A stretch of DNA of 64,000 bases from Rostrohypoxylon terebratum (taxonomy: Eukaryota > Ascomycota > Sordariomycetes > Xylariales > Hypoxylaceae): the NCBI GenBank assembly GCA_022497145.1, contig MU385869.1, positions 427,822 to 491,821 of the forward strand, given 5' to 3'. Both the position numbers and the translations under genes were made by a program. The stretch's first letter is position 1. Each line of letters begins with the position of its first letter. The notes beneath the pieces are model-generated. The model was not told the origin of the DNA, searched no databases, and was given only the letters and a program-made list of their open reading frames with translations. This document shows, piece after piece, positions 47,428-58,080 of the stretch.

Positions 47428-47442
47428 ACCTAGGACCTAGGT
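47428..47442. repeat. ACCTAGG heptamer repeat, two units
   Basis: Reads ACCTAGGACCTAGGT: two CCTAGG cores spaced 7 bp. Confidence 0.75.
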
Positions 47443-47897
47443 AACGACCAAATGAGATTATTACTACTAGACAGAATTGGATTCATTGCCGAGCCGCTGC
47501 ACAGTTCACGAGGCATAACGTCTCTACGTTGTCGATGAAGCTCCAGAGAACACCCAAGGACGCTACTCAGTTACCAAATCTAGCAGGATCTGGGAGAAGA
47601 TCCAACGTCTGCCGCCAAGCCGTGTCACAACACTGCACCAATGCATCATGAAGCTTAAAGCCTATCCTGAGGAGACCCGCGTCATTAATAAGGAACTGCC
47701 CAGGTGGTTGCGAACGTGGCAATGGACGAATCAATCGGGATAGCTGGGTCTCCCGTTTCAGAACTCGGCTCGTTGACCGTCCGCTCTCTGAAACGTCTTC
47801 TGAGGCGGACGGGGCTCCAGGATCCCGTGCGCGTCAGCCAGCTCCCTTCCTACATCCATGGATAGTAGTAGTACTACTTGTAGGGAGTCAAAATCCA

Positions 47898-48271
47898 CCC
47901 CTGGTCGTCCCCTCAACGGTTCTTGGCTGCGACCCCCCTTAAGCGAAAGAACAGTGATCCGAGCCCGGACCTGACAAGGCTATCTTCATCTCAACTTTAA
48001 GCTATGAGCTTGATCTGCGATGCCGGTTCTCATTGGGTCGGATGAGGCTTACCTTCATCTTTCGTTTCGTTTCCTCTTCCCGTGTATGGCTAGTCTCTCT
48101 TCCGTCTACATGGGCCCTTGTTCTTGATTGATCCCGCATACAATGGAATCTAGATTGCCCGGGTGCGCTAAGTACCCCTTGATTCTCGGAGTCGGAAGCT
48201 CGTGGGAGGATGGGAATGGCAAGTAAAGATGCCATTCCTATTGTCAAGGAGCCCCAAGAAGCCCCAAGGGG
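47898..48271 (+). promoter_or_regulatory. Cluster of CCCCT (STRE-like) elements
   Basis: CCCCT occurs at 47898-47902, 47909-47913, 47935-47939 and 48175-48179, and its reverse AGGGG at 48267-48271, all upstream of the Rds1-like gene. CCCCT is the core of the fungal stress response element bound by Msn2/4-type zinc fingers. Binding is inferred, and C-rich local composition makes some hits expected. Confidence 0.4.
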
Positions 48272-48709
48272 CCGGTGCTTAGGTCCTTAGGGTCGCCCTG
48301 TCCATTGCCGGCCTGCCTTCTTTCCGTGACCCGCTCTGGCTATCACGTCGAATCCTACCTGTTGGCTACCTGTTGGCGACTTGGTTTTAATGAAGCGGTG
48401 CTTCCCACCCATCTCGTTTGGCTTTCCCTTTCCCTCCTCATCCCGTACATTTCGTGTCCAACTCCGACTTCAAAGCGCTGGTCTGCTTCCCGCGGGATCA
48501 ACGTCTTCACTCTCCTTTCGAACTTGTAATTCTTGTAATACCCAGGTGGGCCTTTTCATAGAACAGCTAAGCTAGTCTTGCTTTCATTCACTTCAACAAT
48601 CGCTCTTTACGACCTATTTTCAACGCTGTCGCTATTTTTACCTGATTTACAATAAAACGAAACGGAGAACGAAGACGATCATAACCTTCACCGACACTAA
48701 TAAGACAAA

Positions 48710-49739
48710 ATGCCTTCCATCATGAAGACCGTAGGAGTTGTGGCAGGATTGGCGGCCGTTGCTAGCGCTCTACCAGCTTACCCCAAGTTGACGTCGAGAC
48801 AATCCCACATCTACAACATCGCCAAGCGACAAAACGCCGCCGCCGCCGCTCTCGGCTTGCAAGACGTCGATATCCTGCAATTGTATGTCTTCACTCACCT
48901 GTACAAATACCTACACAGCAGATCACTAACTACTACTCTACAGCGCCTTGACCCTTGAATGGCTTGAGGCTTCCTTCTACCAACAAGGCTTTGCTCAATT
49001 TGGAGATGATCAATTCAAGGCTCTCGGCTTGAACGATGTTCAACTCGCCGACCTCAAGGGTATCGGCTCCAGTGAGCAGTCTCACGTCGGTCTGCTACAG
49101 AGCTCCATTGCACAGGCTGGTGTCCAGCCTGTCCAGCCCTGCCAGTACAACTTCGGCTTTACTGACGCCAAGGGTATGGTTGCCACTGCTGCTATCCTTG
49201 AGAGCGTCGGTATCTCTGCCTACCTGGGTGCCGCTCCCCTTGTTTCCGACACCAAGATCCTCAGCACTGCTGCTTCTATCCTCACCATTGAGGCTAGGCA
49301 CCAGTCCTTCATCCGCGTTGCCTCGGGAGTTGCCGCCTCCCCTTCTCCCTTTGACACTCCCCTTGGACCCAAGGCAGTCTTCTCTCTCGCTGCCCCATTC
49401 ATCCAGTCCTGCCCCGCCGGTTCCAACTTGATCCTTACTGCCTTCCCGACCTTGACGATGACTAGCCCTGCTCCGGTAGCCGGTGTCATGGCCTTGGCAC
49501 AAGGAACCATGTTGAACTTCCAAAGCGACGCCGCATCCGGAGCCACCTTCTGTGGTTTCACCAACTCGGCCGCTCCCGGTGGCACTGCCTTCTCCGCCTT
49601 CGACCCCGCTCAAGGTTGCGCTCTTCCCCCTAACCTAGCTGGCACCGTCTACGTCACCCTCACCAGCGCCGGCCCCGCCGACGGTGTGCTGACGGACGAC
49701 ATCACGCTCGCTGGCCCCATGGTCATGAACCTCAGCTAA
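48710..49739 (+). CDS. Secreted Rds1-like ferritin-fold stress protein
   Basis: Fungal Rds1-type protein with a ferritin-like domain. Exons 48710-48882 and 48944-49739 join over a 61-bp intron (GTATGT...ACAG, phase 2), giving 322 residues. A signal peptide opens the frame (MPSIMKTVGVVAGLAAVASA), with a possible Lys-Arg processing site (IAKRQ) after about residue 39. The ferritin-like helices are visible: LQLFALTLEWLEASFYQQGF, then EQSHVGLLQSSIAQAG, VATAAILESVGISAYLGAAP and ILTIEARHQSFIRVASG, which carry the Glu/His pattern of the fold (LEWLE, EQSH, ILESVG, IEARH). The C-terminal ~130 residues are a Gly/Ala/Thr-rich beta region with few Cys. Molecular function is unknown; S. pombe rds1 responds to nutrient and temperature stress. 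Codons are strongly biased to C-ending, suggesting high expression. Confidence 0.92.
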
Positions 49740-50568
49740 GCGTCTCGGCTACATCACATGGGAGGATAGGGAAATAGGAATGTTTCATATAATAACGTGC
49801 CGACACACGGCGCGCGTCTTAATGCTTTAAACGACGATGGAGGAGGAAAGTCGGGTTCTAACGGCTACCCAGATATCAGGAGCCGTCGAGATGGGGCGCT
49901 GCAGACAAAGCCGCAGGTGGTTTCAAGAATCAACAAGGGGGGGAAAAAAGAAAAAGAAGGCGAACGAACGGGCGGGGGGTCTCGGTAGCTCGCACAGTAC
50001 CGTACCGCCAGTTTAGACAATATATCTCGTTTGTGTTCGTTGTCAAGATTCAATTTCTTTCTGTCGACACTTGGGTTTTTTTTTCTCTCTGCAGCTCGCG
50101 CCTCATTTGTATGTAATTTATTACCATCATCACCACCACCCTTAGTTCGCGCCAAAAAGAGATGACTAGAGGATCGGATACCAGGTAGTTTCGAGATGGA
50201 TGGCGAAAACGGGTTCGGAGTACGGGGCATTATTAGTACTTACTACTTACCTTTTTTTTCTTCTTGCATTATTCTTTTTTTTATTATTATCTTCTACAAC
50301 AGACACCCTTTATTCTTTTCTTAGTGGTAATAGATGGGGGAGAGGGGAGGGGAGGGGGAAGAGAAATGGATGCGATGTGGTGGCGATACCCAATAGCGCG
50401 GACTAGAAGGTGGCAGTTTTATCCAATGGCTCTGTCTCGTAAAGAGGAGAGCGAAAGATAGGAAATGAAGAAGACATTTCAAATTCAGGTTCTTGTTTGT
50501 AAAGTTCGTTGTACGTAAGGTGAATTGTAACTCGCTGGTTCGAGTATACCTAGTTCGTGTGTAGGTGC

Positions 50569-50569
<1 letters not shown>

Positions 50570-50600
<31 letters not shown>

Positions 50601-50604
50601 ATGT
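50570..50604 (+). repeat. GTATGT hexamer repeat
   Basis: About six GTATGT/GTATAT units in tandem. Confidence 0.75.
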
Positions 50605-51049
50605 GCCGGGCATATAATTGAGTTGTTGTGTAGTTCGAGGCCGTGAGTGACGATTGATACGACGTAGCGAAGTGTAAATTCTTCATAGCAATGGTAAGAG
50701 ATGGATACATTGATCAATGGAAGCTTTTAGCCTTGGAGCTTCTACGTAACTCCCTTAAATATATCTAGTAGGTGTTGATAGATGCACTTGCCTCTTTCTC
50801 ATCAAAGATATCGTGAGTTGTAGCTTCCCGTAGTTTGGCTTCTTATCCTGGACCCAACCAGTTTCGCCCTGAGGTTAATCGACTCTGCCAAGGTAACTTT
50901 TCTTTCTAATATGCTCAACAATTATTCCATTGTTTTAGTTTCAATTCTTCAAACTTCAAAATCAATTTACATGACTATAATTTTTCACTGGCTCAAAGAA
51001 TTGCCGTCTCGAAGCTATGATCCAATAAGGTGCGTAAACTTCTGGACAT

Positions 51050-51071
51050 ACCTAGGTCCTAGGTCCTAGGT
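51050..51071. repeat. ACCTAGG heptamer repeat, three units
   Basis: Three CCTAGG cores with a 7-bp period, written ACCTAGGTCCTAGGTCCTAG plus GT. Confidence 0.8.
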
Positions 51072-51340
51072 ATGAGCTTGTTCGTGTTGTGATACCGCAC
51101 ACTGCTCCTCCTATGATGATATGCATACGCTATCTTGAGATCCAAACAATCCTTGATATATGCAAAAGCGAGAATCTGAACTAGAACTTTTTTAAACGAA
51201 TGTTTATTGCTGATATCACGGTGCTCTGCTAACCATGGACAGAATATACCCGAGAAGTTTCAGAATAAGCGGCTTCAATCGTGCTATCGGCTTTGACTGG
51301 AAAAGCCGTAGTCATGTTTATTAGAGGTCAGTATGTACAT

Positions 51341-51355
51341 ACCTAGGACCTAGGT
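51341..51355. repeat. ACCTAGG heptamer repeat, two units
   Basis: ACCTAGGACCTAGGT, directly after the 3' end of the dehydrogenase gene (stop at 51379). Confidence 0.8.
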
Positions 51356-51378
51356 AATAACTCATACATTTCCCTAAT

Positions 51379-52481
51379 CTAATAATCGTAAAATCCCTTA
51401 CCACTCTTCTTCCCTAACCAACCAGCATCCACCATCTTAGCAAGTAACACACTCGGTCGGTACTTAGAATCTCCCGTCTCTTGGTGAAGGACCCTCATAA
51501 TAGCTAAACATGTATCGAGCCCGATAAAGTCTGCAAGCTGGAGCGGTCCCATAGGAACGTTAGTGCCATTCTTCATGATGGCATCAATAGAATCCCGATC
51601 TCCGACACCAGTTTCCAGACATATTATGGCCTCATTGATGTAGGGCATAAGTATTCGGTTTGCCAAGAAACCCGGAGAATCTGCAGACACCGAGGTAATT
51701 TTCCCCATGGCTTTACAGAACGCCACGGCGGTCTCTAGGGTCTCCGCACTGGTCTGCAGCCCGCTGATGATCTCGACACCCTTCTGTACCGGTACTGGGT
51801 TCATGAAATGAGTTGATACCACGCGCGAACTCGCCGACGTATCCTTAGGGTCCTTAGTAGTCGCAGCCGCGATTTTAGTGATGGAAATGGAAGACGTATT
51901 AGTCGCTAAGATGGTGTGCTTTGGACAGATTTCCGCCAGCTTGGAGAATATGTCGAATTTCAGTTGGGGGATCTCCGGCACAGCCTCAATTACAAAATCA
52001 ACACCCGATAGCTCTTCAATGGCTGTGGTGGGTGAGAGTAGGGCCCTAGCCGCATCCGCCTGTTCTTGTGTGATTCGCGCTTTCGACACGTTTTTGGATA
52101 GAAGATCCTCTGAATACTTTGATGAGTATATCTAAGGAATAAGGAATAAGGAATAAGGAATGAGGAATAAAATGACCATAAATTGAACGAACCTGCAAAT
52201 GATATTCCTTTATCGAGGGACGCCTGCGAGGAGTCTACGAGTGTGACGGGAACCTTAGCTACTTGGGCGGCAACCAAAGCGATACCAAGTCCCTGAGACG
52301 ATGTGAGTTGTTGAGTTGTGATAGCTTCAATTCACATGTGAAAGTGGCCGCTCACCATTTGACCGGCACCTAAGACACCTAGGCTTTTAACTTCCGCTGC
52401 ATACCGAGCAGAGCTGGAGCTGAAATGCCTAATCTGACGGCCGAGCTGTAGAGCTCTTATTCTTCCAATTGAACTCGCCAT
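51379..52481 (-). CDS. 3-hydroxyacyl-CoA (3-hydroxybutyryl-CoA) dehydrogenase, mitochondrial
   Basis: NAD-dependent oxidation of L-3-hydroxyacyl-CoA in short-chain beta-oxidation. Exons 52356-52481, 52193-52292 and 51379-52109 (introns 63 and 83 bp; phases 0 and 1) give 318 residues. The N-terminus MASSIGRIRALQLGRQIRHF is basic with no acidic residue, as in a mitochondrial presequence. The dinucleotide motif GAGQMGLGIA is split by the first intron after Met. Further landmarks: FVIEAVPE, ATNTSSISITKIA, the catalytic His in STHFMNPVPVQKGVEII, DSPGFLANRILMPYINEAI with the Glu of the catalytic dyad, NVPMGPLQLADFIGLDT and the C-terminal GWLGKKSGKGFYDY. Size and motifs fit the monofunctional class. 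It is divergent from TOF1 across a 381-bp region. Confidence 0.95.
52134..52168 (+). repeat. AAGGAAT heptamer repeat in dehydrogenase intron 2
   Basis: Four perfect AAGGAAT units and a fifth GAGGAAT inside the 83-bp intron 52110-52192, making up close to half of it. Confidence 0.85.
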
Positions 52482-52862
52482 TTCCCTATATTTGTATGAA
52501 TCAATGAGCTATCAAAGGAATGAAGGTGGGTGAGATGACAGTATGAGATTTGTGAAGGGGCGGCAAGTTACCGGAAAGCCTCGGGATACGGAAATCTGTG
52601 GGGCTCTCGGTTTAACTTGATCTCATGTGTCCCATTTTCCATGCACGGGCCATGCCGCATATATTCTCCACTTAATTAAGTGTTTCTTAGCGTGTTCCGG
52701 TGTCGATTGAAGACGCGTTTGTCGCGTTTTCAATTTATACCAATTCGATTTAGCCCCTCTACTCTACAGCTGTACCTAGTCCTCTAGTATGAATGATTGT
52801 CCAAGACAAGACTGAAATACGGAACGAACTCTGGCGTAGGGAAATAGTTCCTCGCCGCAAAC
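52482..52862. promoter_or_regulatory. Shared promoter region, dehydrogenase / TOF1
   Basis: A 381-bp divergent gap that must hold both promoters. It contains CTTAATTAAG, a 10-bp perfect palindrome near 52672-52681, and ACGCGTTTGTCGCG near 52713, an ACGCG core as bound by MBF-type cell-cycle factors. A cell-cycle element would suit a replication gene, but this is inference. Confidence 0.5.
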
Positions 52863-55800
52863 ATGGAGCCCTCTGAAGGTACTACTGACGTGGTGCATCC
52901 CGAGGTTCGGGCGCATATAAACAGTCTCGTCTCAGCTGTTAGTAGCTTCTATCGCATTTCGTTTGCCAACGGCGTTACTGATCATGATATTGTAGCTTGG
53001 TGGTTTTAGTGCCGACGATGATGGACGATACGTGCTCGGAGACTCCGCGTTGGAGGTTCTTCGGGATATTAAGAAATGGATTCGATTTTACGACGAGAAA
53101 ACGAACCGAATGGACGTTGCGCGATGCCTTGCTGAAGCGAACATAGTCGACGGCGACCTGCTACATATTCTTGCGACATGGCCCGAGAACGAGACCGACA
53201 ATAAGTTTAGAGCGAGAGCTGCTCTAGCTTGCTTCGAAATTATGGTGCCATTGACCTGGCCATTGGAAAGAGATCGTGACCAGATGACCGTCAACCACCA
53301 TCGACATCTTCCGGTGCTACAGCTAGCCCAAGTCGGCTATAAGCGTGCTATTATCAACTTCGATGCCGCCCAAATCCTCCATACTGCCGTACGAGTCGCG
53401 TTGCCTTCTATGGCCCTATCACGAAGCGACCGATCGGGACGCGACGAAGGAATCATTAAATTGGTCCTACTGTTTCTACGGAACATAGCCATGATCTCGC
53501 CGCCGCCGGGAGTTCAATACGATGGAGATGAATCCCAGATATCGCGTTCAGCTCTGATCGATGCGTTTTCTTACCAAGACATCCTTCTCACTCTCTTAAC
53601 AATCGCTTCGAACATGGGAGAGGACTTCAACCAGGAGGGTGTCATTATTATGGAGATTATCTTCCATTTGGTCAAACGAGTCGATGTAACCAAGCTATTT
53701 ATGGATGACAAACAACTGGGCAAGGCGAAATCGAACGAACTCACAGCGATGATGAATAAGGAGGCGGCAATGCACCGGCCATACAACCGAAAAGCGCCGT
53801 CCCGACATAACCGATGGGGAACTATGATCTGGGTGGACCGAGGTGACGGTAAAGTTTCAACTGTCACCGGTCAAGATGCCTTGCTCGATGCGGCTACGAG
53901 ACAACATAAGATGGACAACAGCAAGGTATATCGTCCGCCACGAAGACCGAGGAAGGACGACATGGAGCCAAAGGACCTTGGACCTCCAGTGTCCCTTAAC
54001 AGTAGGGCACGCCAGCAATTGAAAAGCTTTGTGGAGGAATTCCTAGATTCCGGCTTCAACCCTCTATTTCAGCACGTCCGAAAGAAGATCGACGAGCAGA
54101 AGGATTACATCTTCGAATATCATTCGCGGCAATTTTTTTACTTGGTATCGTGGTTTTTGGAAGCTGAAAGAGTCCGAAAGAAGGTTGCGAAAGACAAGGC
54201 GAAGAGCCAGAAATCAACAAATGTCGAGGATGTCGGATCGTTTAACCTCGTTGCCGGGGTGCTTAACCAGCAGACATTCATTACGTTGAATAGAGCAATT
54301 GGTGATTCGCTGGAAAGCAAACGCTGGCAGGAATTATGCGCTGCAATGCGATGCTTTACCCAAGTTCTTCTGACAGTTCAAGAGATGTCAGAATCTGGGA
54401 ACGAAGACGACGAAGAAATTGCAGAGAATATCCTCAGTCGTATTTTCTATGAGGAGGAAACTCATGACAGGATTGCGAATATCGCGAGAGATTACAAGGA
54501 TCAGGGATTTGAATATCTTGATGCCTGCACGGAGCTTACACACACTTACCTTCGCGTTCTAGAGTCATACTCGAAACAGAACGTGGATATGCAAGTGCGA
54601 TCACGACGGCGAGTCCGAAAAAAGAAGAAGGCCGCAAATGCTGCGGGTGAGGACGAGGAAAATCCCGTTGATGAGGGCGACGACTCCGAAAACGACCAAG
54701 CAAATGCGGAACGAACATCGCGCGAGCGGAAATTCGATTTTGGTCGTTTTGTGAGTCGCTTTACTCCCCAAGGCGTGGTGGATACATTCGTCAAGTTCAC
54801 CAAATACTACACGGATCTAGATGATAACCAGCTGAAGCGAGCGCATCGCTACTTTTACCGCATAGCTTTCAAGCAGAACATGAGCGTCATGCTTTTCCGC
54901 GTGGACATCATACAACTATTTTATAGCATGATCAAAGGCCAGGAACCTCTAGATAAGAGTTGTTCGATGTACAAGGAATGGGAAGAGTTGGTGAAGCAGA
55001 TTCTCAAGAAGTGCATCCGCAAAGTTGAGGAGCGACCTCAATTGATCATTGAGATGCTCTTCTCAAAGATCAACGCAACGGCACATTACCTGGAGTATGG
55101 ATACGAGAAGCAGACTATATCTACTTCTCAATCCAAACCGGCGGCCGAGTTGGAATTCAAACATCTAGTGGACCGAGATCAACAGATTGCCATCGTTGTT
55201 GGTGTTTTGTTAGATAAGAATTTGGCCGATCATGTCAATTGGCTTAAAGGCCAGCTCTCCGCTGCGGAGACAGAAAGGAGAGCTTGGGAAGCGGCAGAGA
55301 AGGCGATGCCATCGGTAGAAGGACCTCCCGCCGAAGGAGGTAAGAAAGGAGATGAGAGCGGAGCCGCAAGTGAGGGTGCGAATGAAGGCGAACAGCAGAA
55401 CGGCGAGAGCTCGCCAACGAAAGAGCCTCCAATCATTTGTAGGTCGCTTCACTTAATCACTAACGAACTTTTACTGACAACATTTAGCAATACGGACGGA
55501 TACCGATGCTCGCCGTACCGCCATGTTCAAGAACTCTCACCTCCGACTCCTCATGAAGCTCGTCGGCATCGAACATCTCGTCCCGAGCATAGAAGAGACG
55601 CCTGAATCAGCCTGGATCATCCCACCGCATCTCACACCGGATCAGCTCAAGGAATCTATAGATTTGATCAACAAGGCCGAGTTTAGCCCGCCGACTTTCG
55701 AGGACGGAAAGTTAGCCGAGGATCAGCTAAGGAGGAAAGCGGCGCCGCGGAAGAAGGCTGTTTTTGATGACGAAGACGGGATCAACGACGACGAGGACGA

Positions 55801-56566
55801 CGATGAGATCTTCTTCCCCGCGGGCGGACCGACGGCTCGCAAGGTCGCGGACGCGGATCTGGAAAAACCGAAGAAGACGCGGCGCCGCCGCCGCAGAGGT
55901 AGCGAACTCCCCGAGCTCAACGACGAGGAACTGGCGGAGAAGGAGAGGGCGCGGAGGGAGCGGGAGAAGGCGAAGGCGAGGAGGTTCAAGAGCGAGCTCT
56001 TCGTGCACGCGAGCGACGATGAGAGCGATGATGAGGACGGGGCGAAGTGGGCGGAGTTCTACGCTAATGAGGAGAGGATCCGGGCGAGGCAGCAGGCTAA
56101 CGCGGCGAGGAATGGGGCGGCGGGGGTTACGACGTCGGAGGGGAAGGCGGAGCCGGTGGGGGAGAAGTTGAGGGAGAAGAGGAAGGCGATGGTGTTGGTT
56201 GAGAGTGAGAGCGATAGTGATAATGATGATGATTTGGTGTTGGGGAGGGGTGATGATAGTGAAGAGGATGGAGATGGGGGGGGGTCGAGTGGGACGAGGG
56301 GGAGGAAGAGGAGCGCTGGGGATGGGGGGGGTGAGGATGAAGAAGATGATGGTGATGATGATACGCCGTTATCTAGCCCGGGTGGTGCTAATGAGGCGGC
56401 GAGTGCGAAGAGGAGATGCTTGTCGAAAGAACCGTCTGTTGCGGCCGAGGAAGAGGGACGAGATGTCGATATGGAAGACGCGGATGATGATGTGCCGGCT
56501 TCGAAAGCGACGGCGAGGCGGCGGAGAGCTGGGTTCGTCGTCGATAGTAGTGATGATGAGGAGTAA
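52863..56566 (+). CDS. TOF1: Replication fork protection factor TOF1/SWI1 (Timeless)
   Basis: Timeless-family subunit of the fork protection complex (with Csm3/Swi3 and Mrc1), which stabilises paused forks in the nucleus. Exons 52863-52937, 52996-55438 and 55488-56566 (introns 58 and 49 bp; phases 0 and 1) give 1198 residues. Timeless N-terminal domain: LGGFSADDDGRYVLGDSALE, then DIKKWIRFYDEKT, VARCLAEANIVDGDLLHIL and VPLTWPLE. The LVKRVDVTKLF and SRHNRWGTMIWVDR segments follow, then the helical repeat HSRQFFYLVSWFLEAER, a basic-acidic hinge (near 555-590) and RFTPQGVVDTFVKFTKYY. The third exon restores FKNSHLRLLMKLVGIEHLVP. The last ~270 residues are highly charged, alternating Lys/Arg-rich and Asp/Glu-rich tracts, ending VDSSDDEE. 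This charged region makes several other frames open artificially. Confidence 0.95.
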
Positions 56567-56994
56567 TGAGTACGGCTACATCGTTGCATTGTCACGGCGT
56601 TTATGGTGCGCCCTTGGATTGGGTAATGAGGTTATTGATGTTGGGATGTCGCGCTATAACAGCAGTAAATATTGAAACCTGAAGCTTTGGGATTATACGT
56701 CCGGTCTTGATTTAATATGCATTACACGATTGGTTTTCCTGTGATATGCGTATCATCTTGTGGTGTTGATTGTTGTCAATAAGGAACGACTATTTGGCAG
56801 ACTAACAGCTACAAGTTTTGGTCTTTTTGAAGCTTTCTGAAATCATTTGATACGCCGTGTTATCCAATTCCTATAACAATTTGTCCCAACTATACTTCGT
56901 ACACTGAAAATGAACTAACTCCCAACATAAATCAGCACAGCGAGTCAACGGAATCCATTCCGCGGAGAAGCTGCGCGAGACGCCACTTAATTAA
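56567..56994. other. Convergent gap, TOF1 / metallothionein
   Basis: A 428-bp space holding the two 3' untranslated regions. AT-rich, no gene visible. Confidence 0.5.
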
Positions 56995-57166
56995 TCACTT
57001 CTACAACAAGAGTTAGTATACGCAGTCTAATATAAAAGTGCATGAATTATTTGGGGATGTCCGAGGAACGTACAGGGCAGTTGGCGCAGCCGCAGTTCTG
57101 CTCGCACTTGCACGTGCCCGAGCTGGCGCAGGTACAGGCGCCGGCGGAGTTGCAGTTGCATCCCAT
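56995..57166 (-). CDS. Small fungal metallothionein
   Basis: Cysteine-rich metal-binding peptide, probably for copper, in the cytosol. Exon 1 (57074-57166) codes 31 residues; a 73-bp intron (57001-57073) with donor GTACGT, branch site TACTAAC and acceptor TTGTAG leads to a second exon of one Lys codon and TGA (56995-57000). The 32-residue product is MGCNCNSAGACTC, ASSGTCKCEQNC, GCANCPK, with nine Cys, eight in four Cys-x-Cys pairs. The NCPK end matches known ascomycete metallothioneins such as the Podospora type. Without splicing the frame would end VRSSDIPK, a less family-like tail, so I prefer the spliced form. It is too short for ordinary gene finders. A TATA box lies 157 bp upstream of the ATG. 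Confidence 0.87.
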
Positions 57167-57322
57167 CTTGTATGGTGTTGCGAGTTACGACTCGTTGTAA
57201 TCGAGAGCGAGTATGTTGCAATGGCTAGCGGTGGATGTTGATTGGTCGGATGCGATCGAAATGGGTAACGTCCACTATGTCCACTCCAAGAAGGATGGCC
57301 ATCAAGGTAGATTGGGGGGGGT

Positions 57323-57330
57323 TATTTATA
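57323..57330 (-). promoter_or_regulatory. TATA box of metallothionein gene
   Basis: TATAAATA on the minus strand, followed toward the gene by a C-rich stretch (AACCCCCCCCAATC). Distance to the ATG at 57166 is 157 bp, leaving room for an approximately 120-nt leader. Confidence 0.55.
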
Positions 57331-57717
57331 TGCGTCCGACAAAGACCTACGTCTTTTCTCTCGGACGCTTGGGGATTGTGCGCTGGGAGGCATTTGTGCG
57401 GATTGGGGGATGGGTTCTTTGTGTTGGTGTTGGGACTAGGGGGATCTGTGACGACATAACACGCGATAGTCGCGCAAAGAGAACGTCAGAGACCACCATT
57501 GTACGCTCTGCTGGAACCGAATAGAGAGACTTGCACAAGATGTGGTGGTGGAAGCGTGGTGAGGAGACAGGGAGTTTGGCGGCGAATTAGTCAAAGGATC
57601 GGCTAGCGTGTTGACCGGTCATCGAGGGGTGCAGGATGTGGCTGGAATATCTATTGTTAATAGGTGCGATCGCTTGCATGGAGAGGAGACGGGATGAGTG
57701 CTTAGTAGGTAGGTAAT

Positions 57718-57746
57718 ACCTAGGACCTAGGACCTAGGACCTAGGT
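57718..57746. repeat. ACCTAGG heptamer repeat, four units
   Basis: The longest example of this family in the window: four CCTAGG cores at exact 7-bp spacing, flanked by TAGGTAGGT words on both sides. Confidence 0.85.
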
Positions 57747-58080
57747 AGGTAGGGATGGAGTCATGTATGGTACTTTCAAACTTCATCGTGTTCAAAACAA
57801 TGGCTATGCTAAAACACTACTTAATCGTATGGATCAACCCCCTATTTCAAAGGCTTCATATCCGTGGTAGCGTTGCTCGTCACTTATAGGAGAGTAGTCG
57901 AGATGCCGGATTCCGTCCGGCTACCCATTCACACACACACACACACATCCATCCCTTTCGTTTCGTATACACTAGTAATTCAGCAAAGATAGCAGCAGCC
58001 TCCTTGAAAATAATTTAAAACACGCCGTCCCGTCCTTGTCTCTCCGCTTTTGGTGGGTAGGGAAGTGATGAAGGGGGGTT

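Larger units (their letters stand above)
46120..48709. other. 2.6-kb intergenic region, SSD1 / Rds1-like
   Basis: No supported gene. Contents: the SSD1 3' region, a dense polypyrimidine tract at 46881-46937, an ACCTAGG repeat at 47428-47442, and the promoter of the Rds1-like gene with five CCCCT/AGGGG cores between 47898 and 48271. The last 130 bases before 48710 read as a leader (CAACAATCGCTC, then A-rich GAAGACGATCATAACC). Confidence 0.55.
49740..51378. other. Convergent intergenic region, Rds1-like / dehydrogenase
   Basis: About 1.6 kb with the 3' regions of two convergent genes. It contains T runs near 50078, a GTATGT repeat at 50570-50604, GA-rich sequence at 50336-50366, and ACCTAGG repeats at 51050-51071 and 51341-51355. 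No gene is supported. Confidence 0.5.
57167..58080. promoter_or_regulatory. Metallothionein promoter and FDH 3' region
   Basis: About 900 bp between two minus-strand genes. It holds a TATAAATA box (57323-57330) for the metallothionein, an ACCTAGG repeat at 57718-57746 and a CA dinucleotide run at 57931-57946. No further gene. Confidence 0.55.

Noticed and set aside
55764..56675. Several Arg- and Met-rich frames over the TOF1 tail
   Set aside because: Out-of-frame readings of the Lys/Glu/Asp-rich TOF1 C-terminus.
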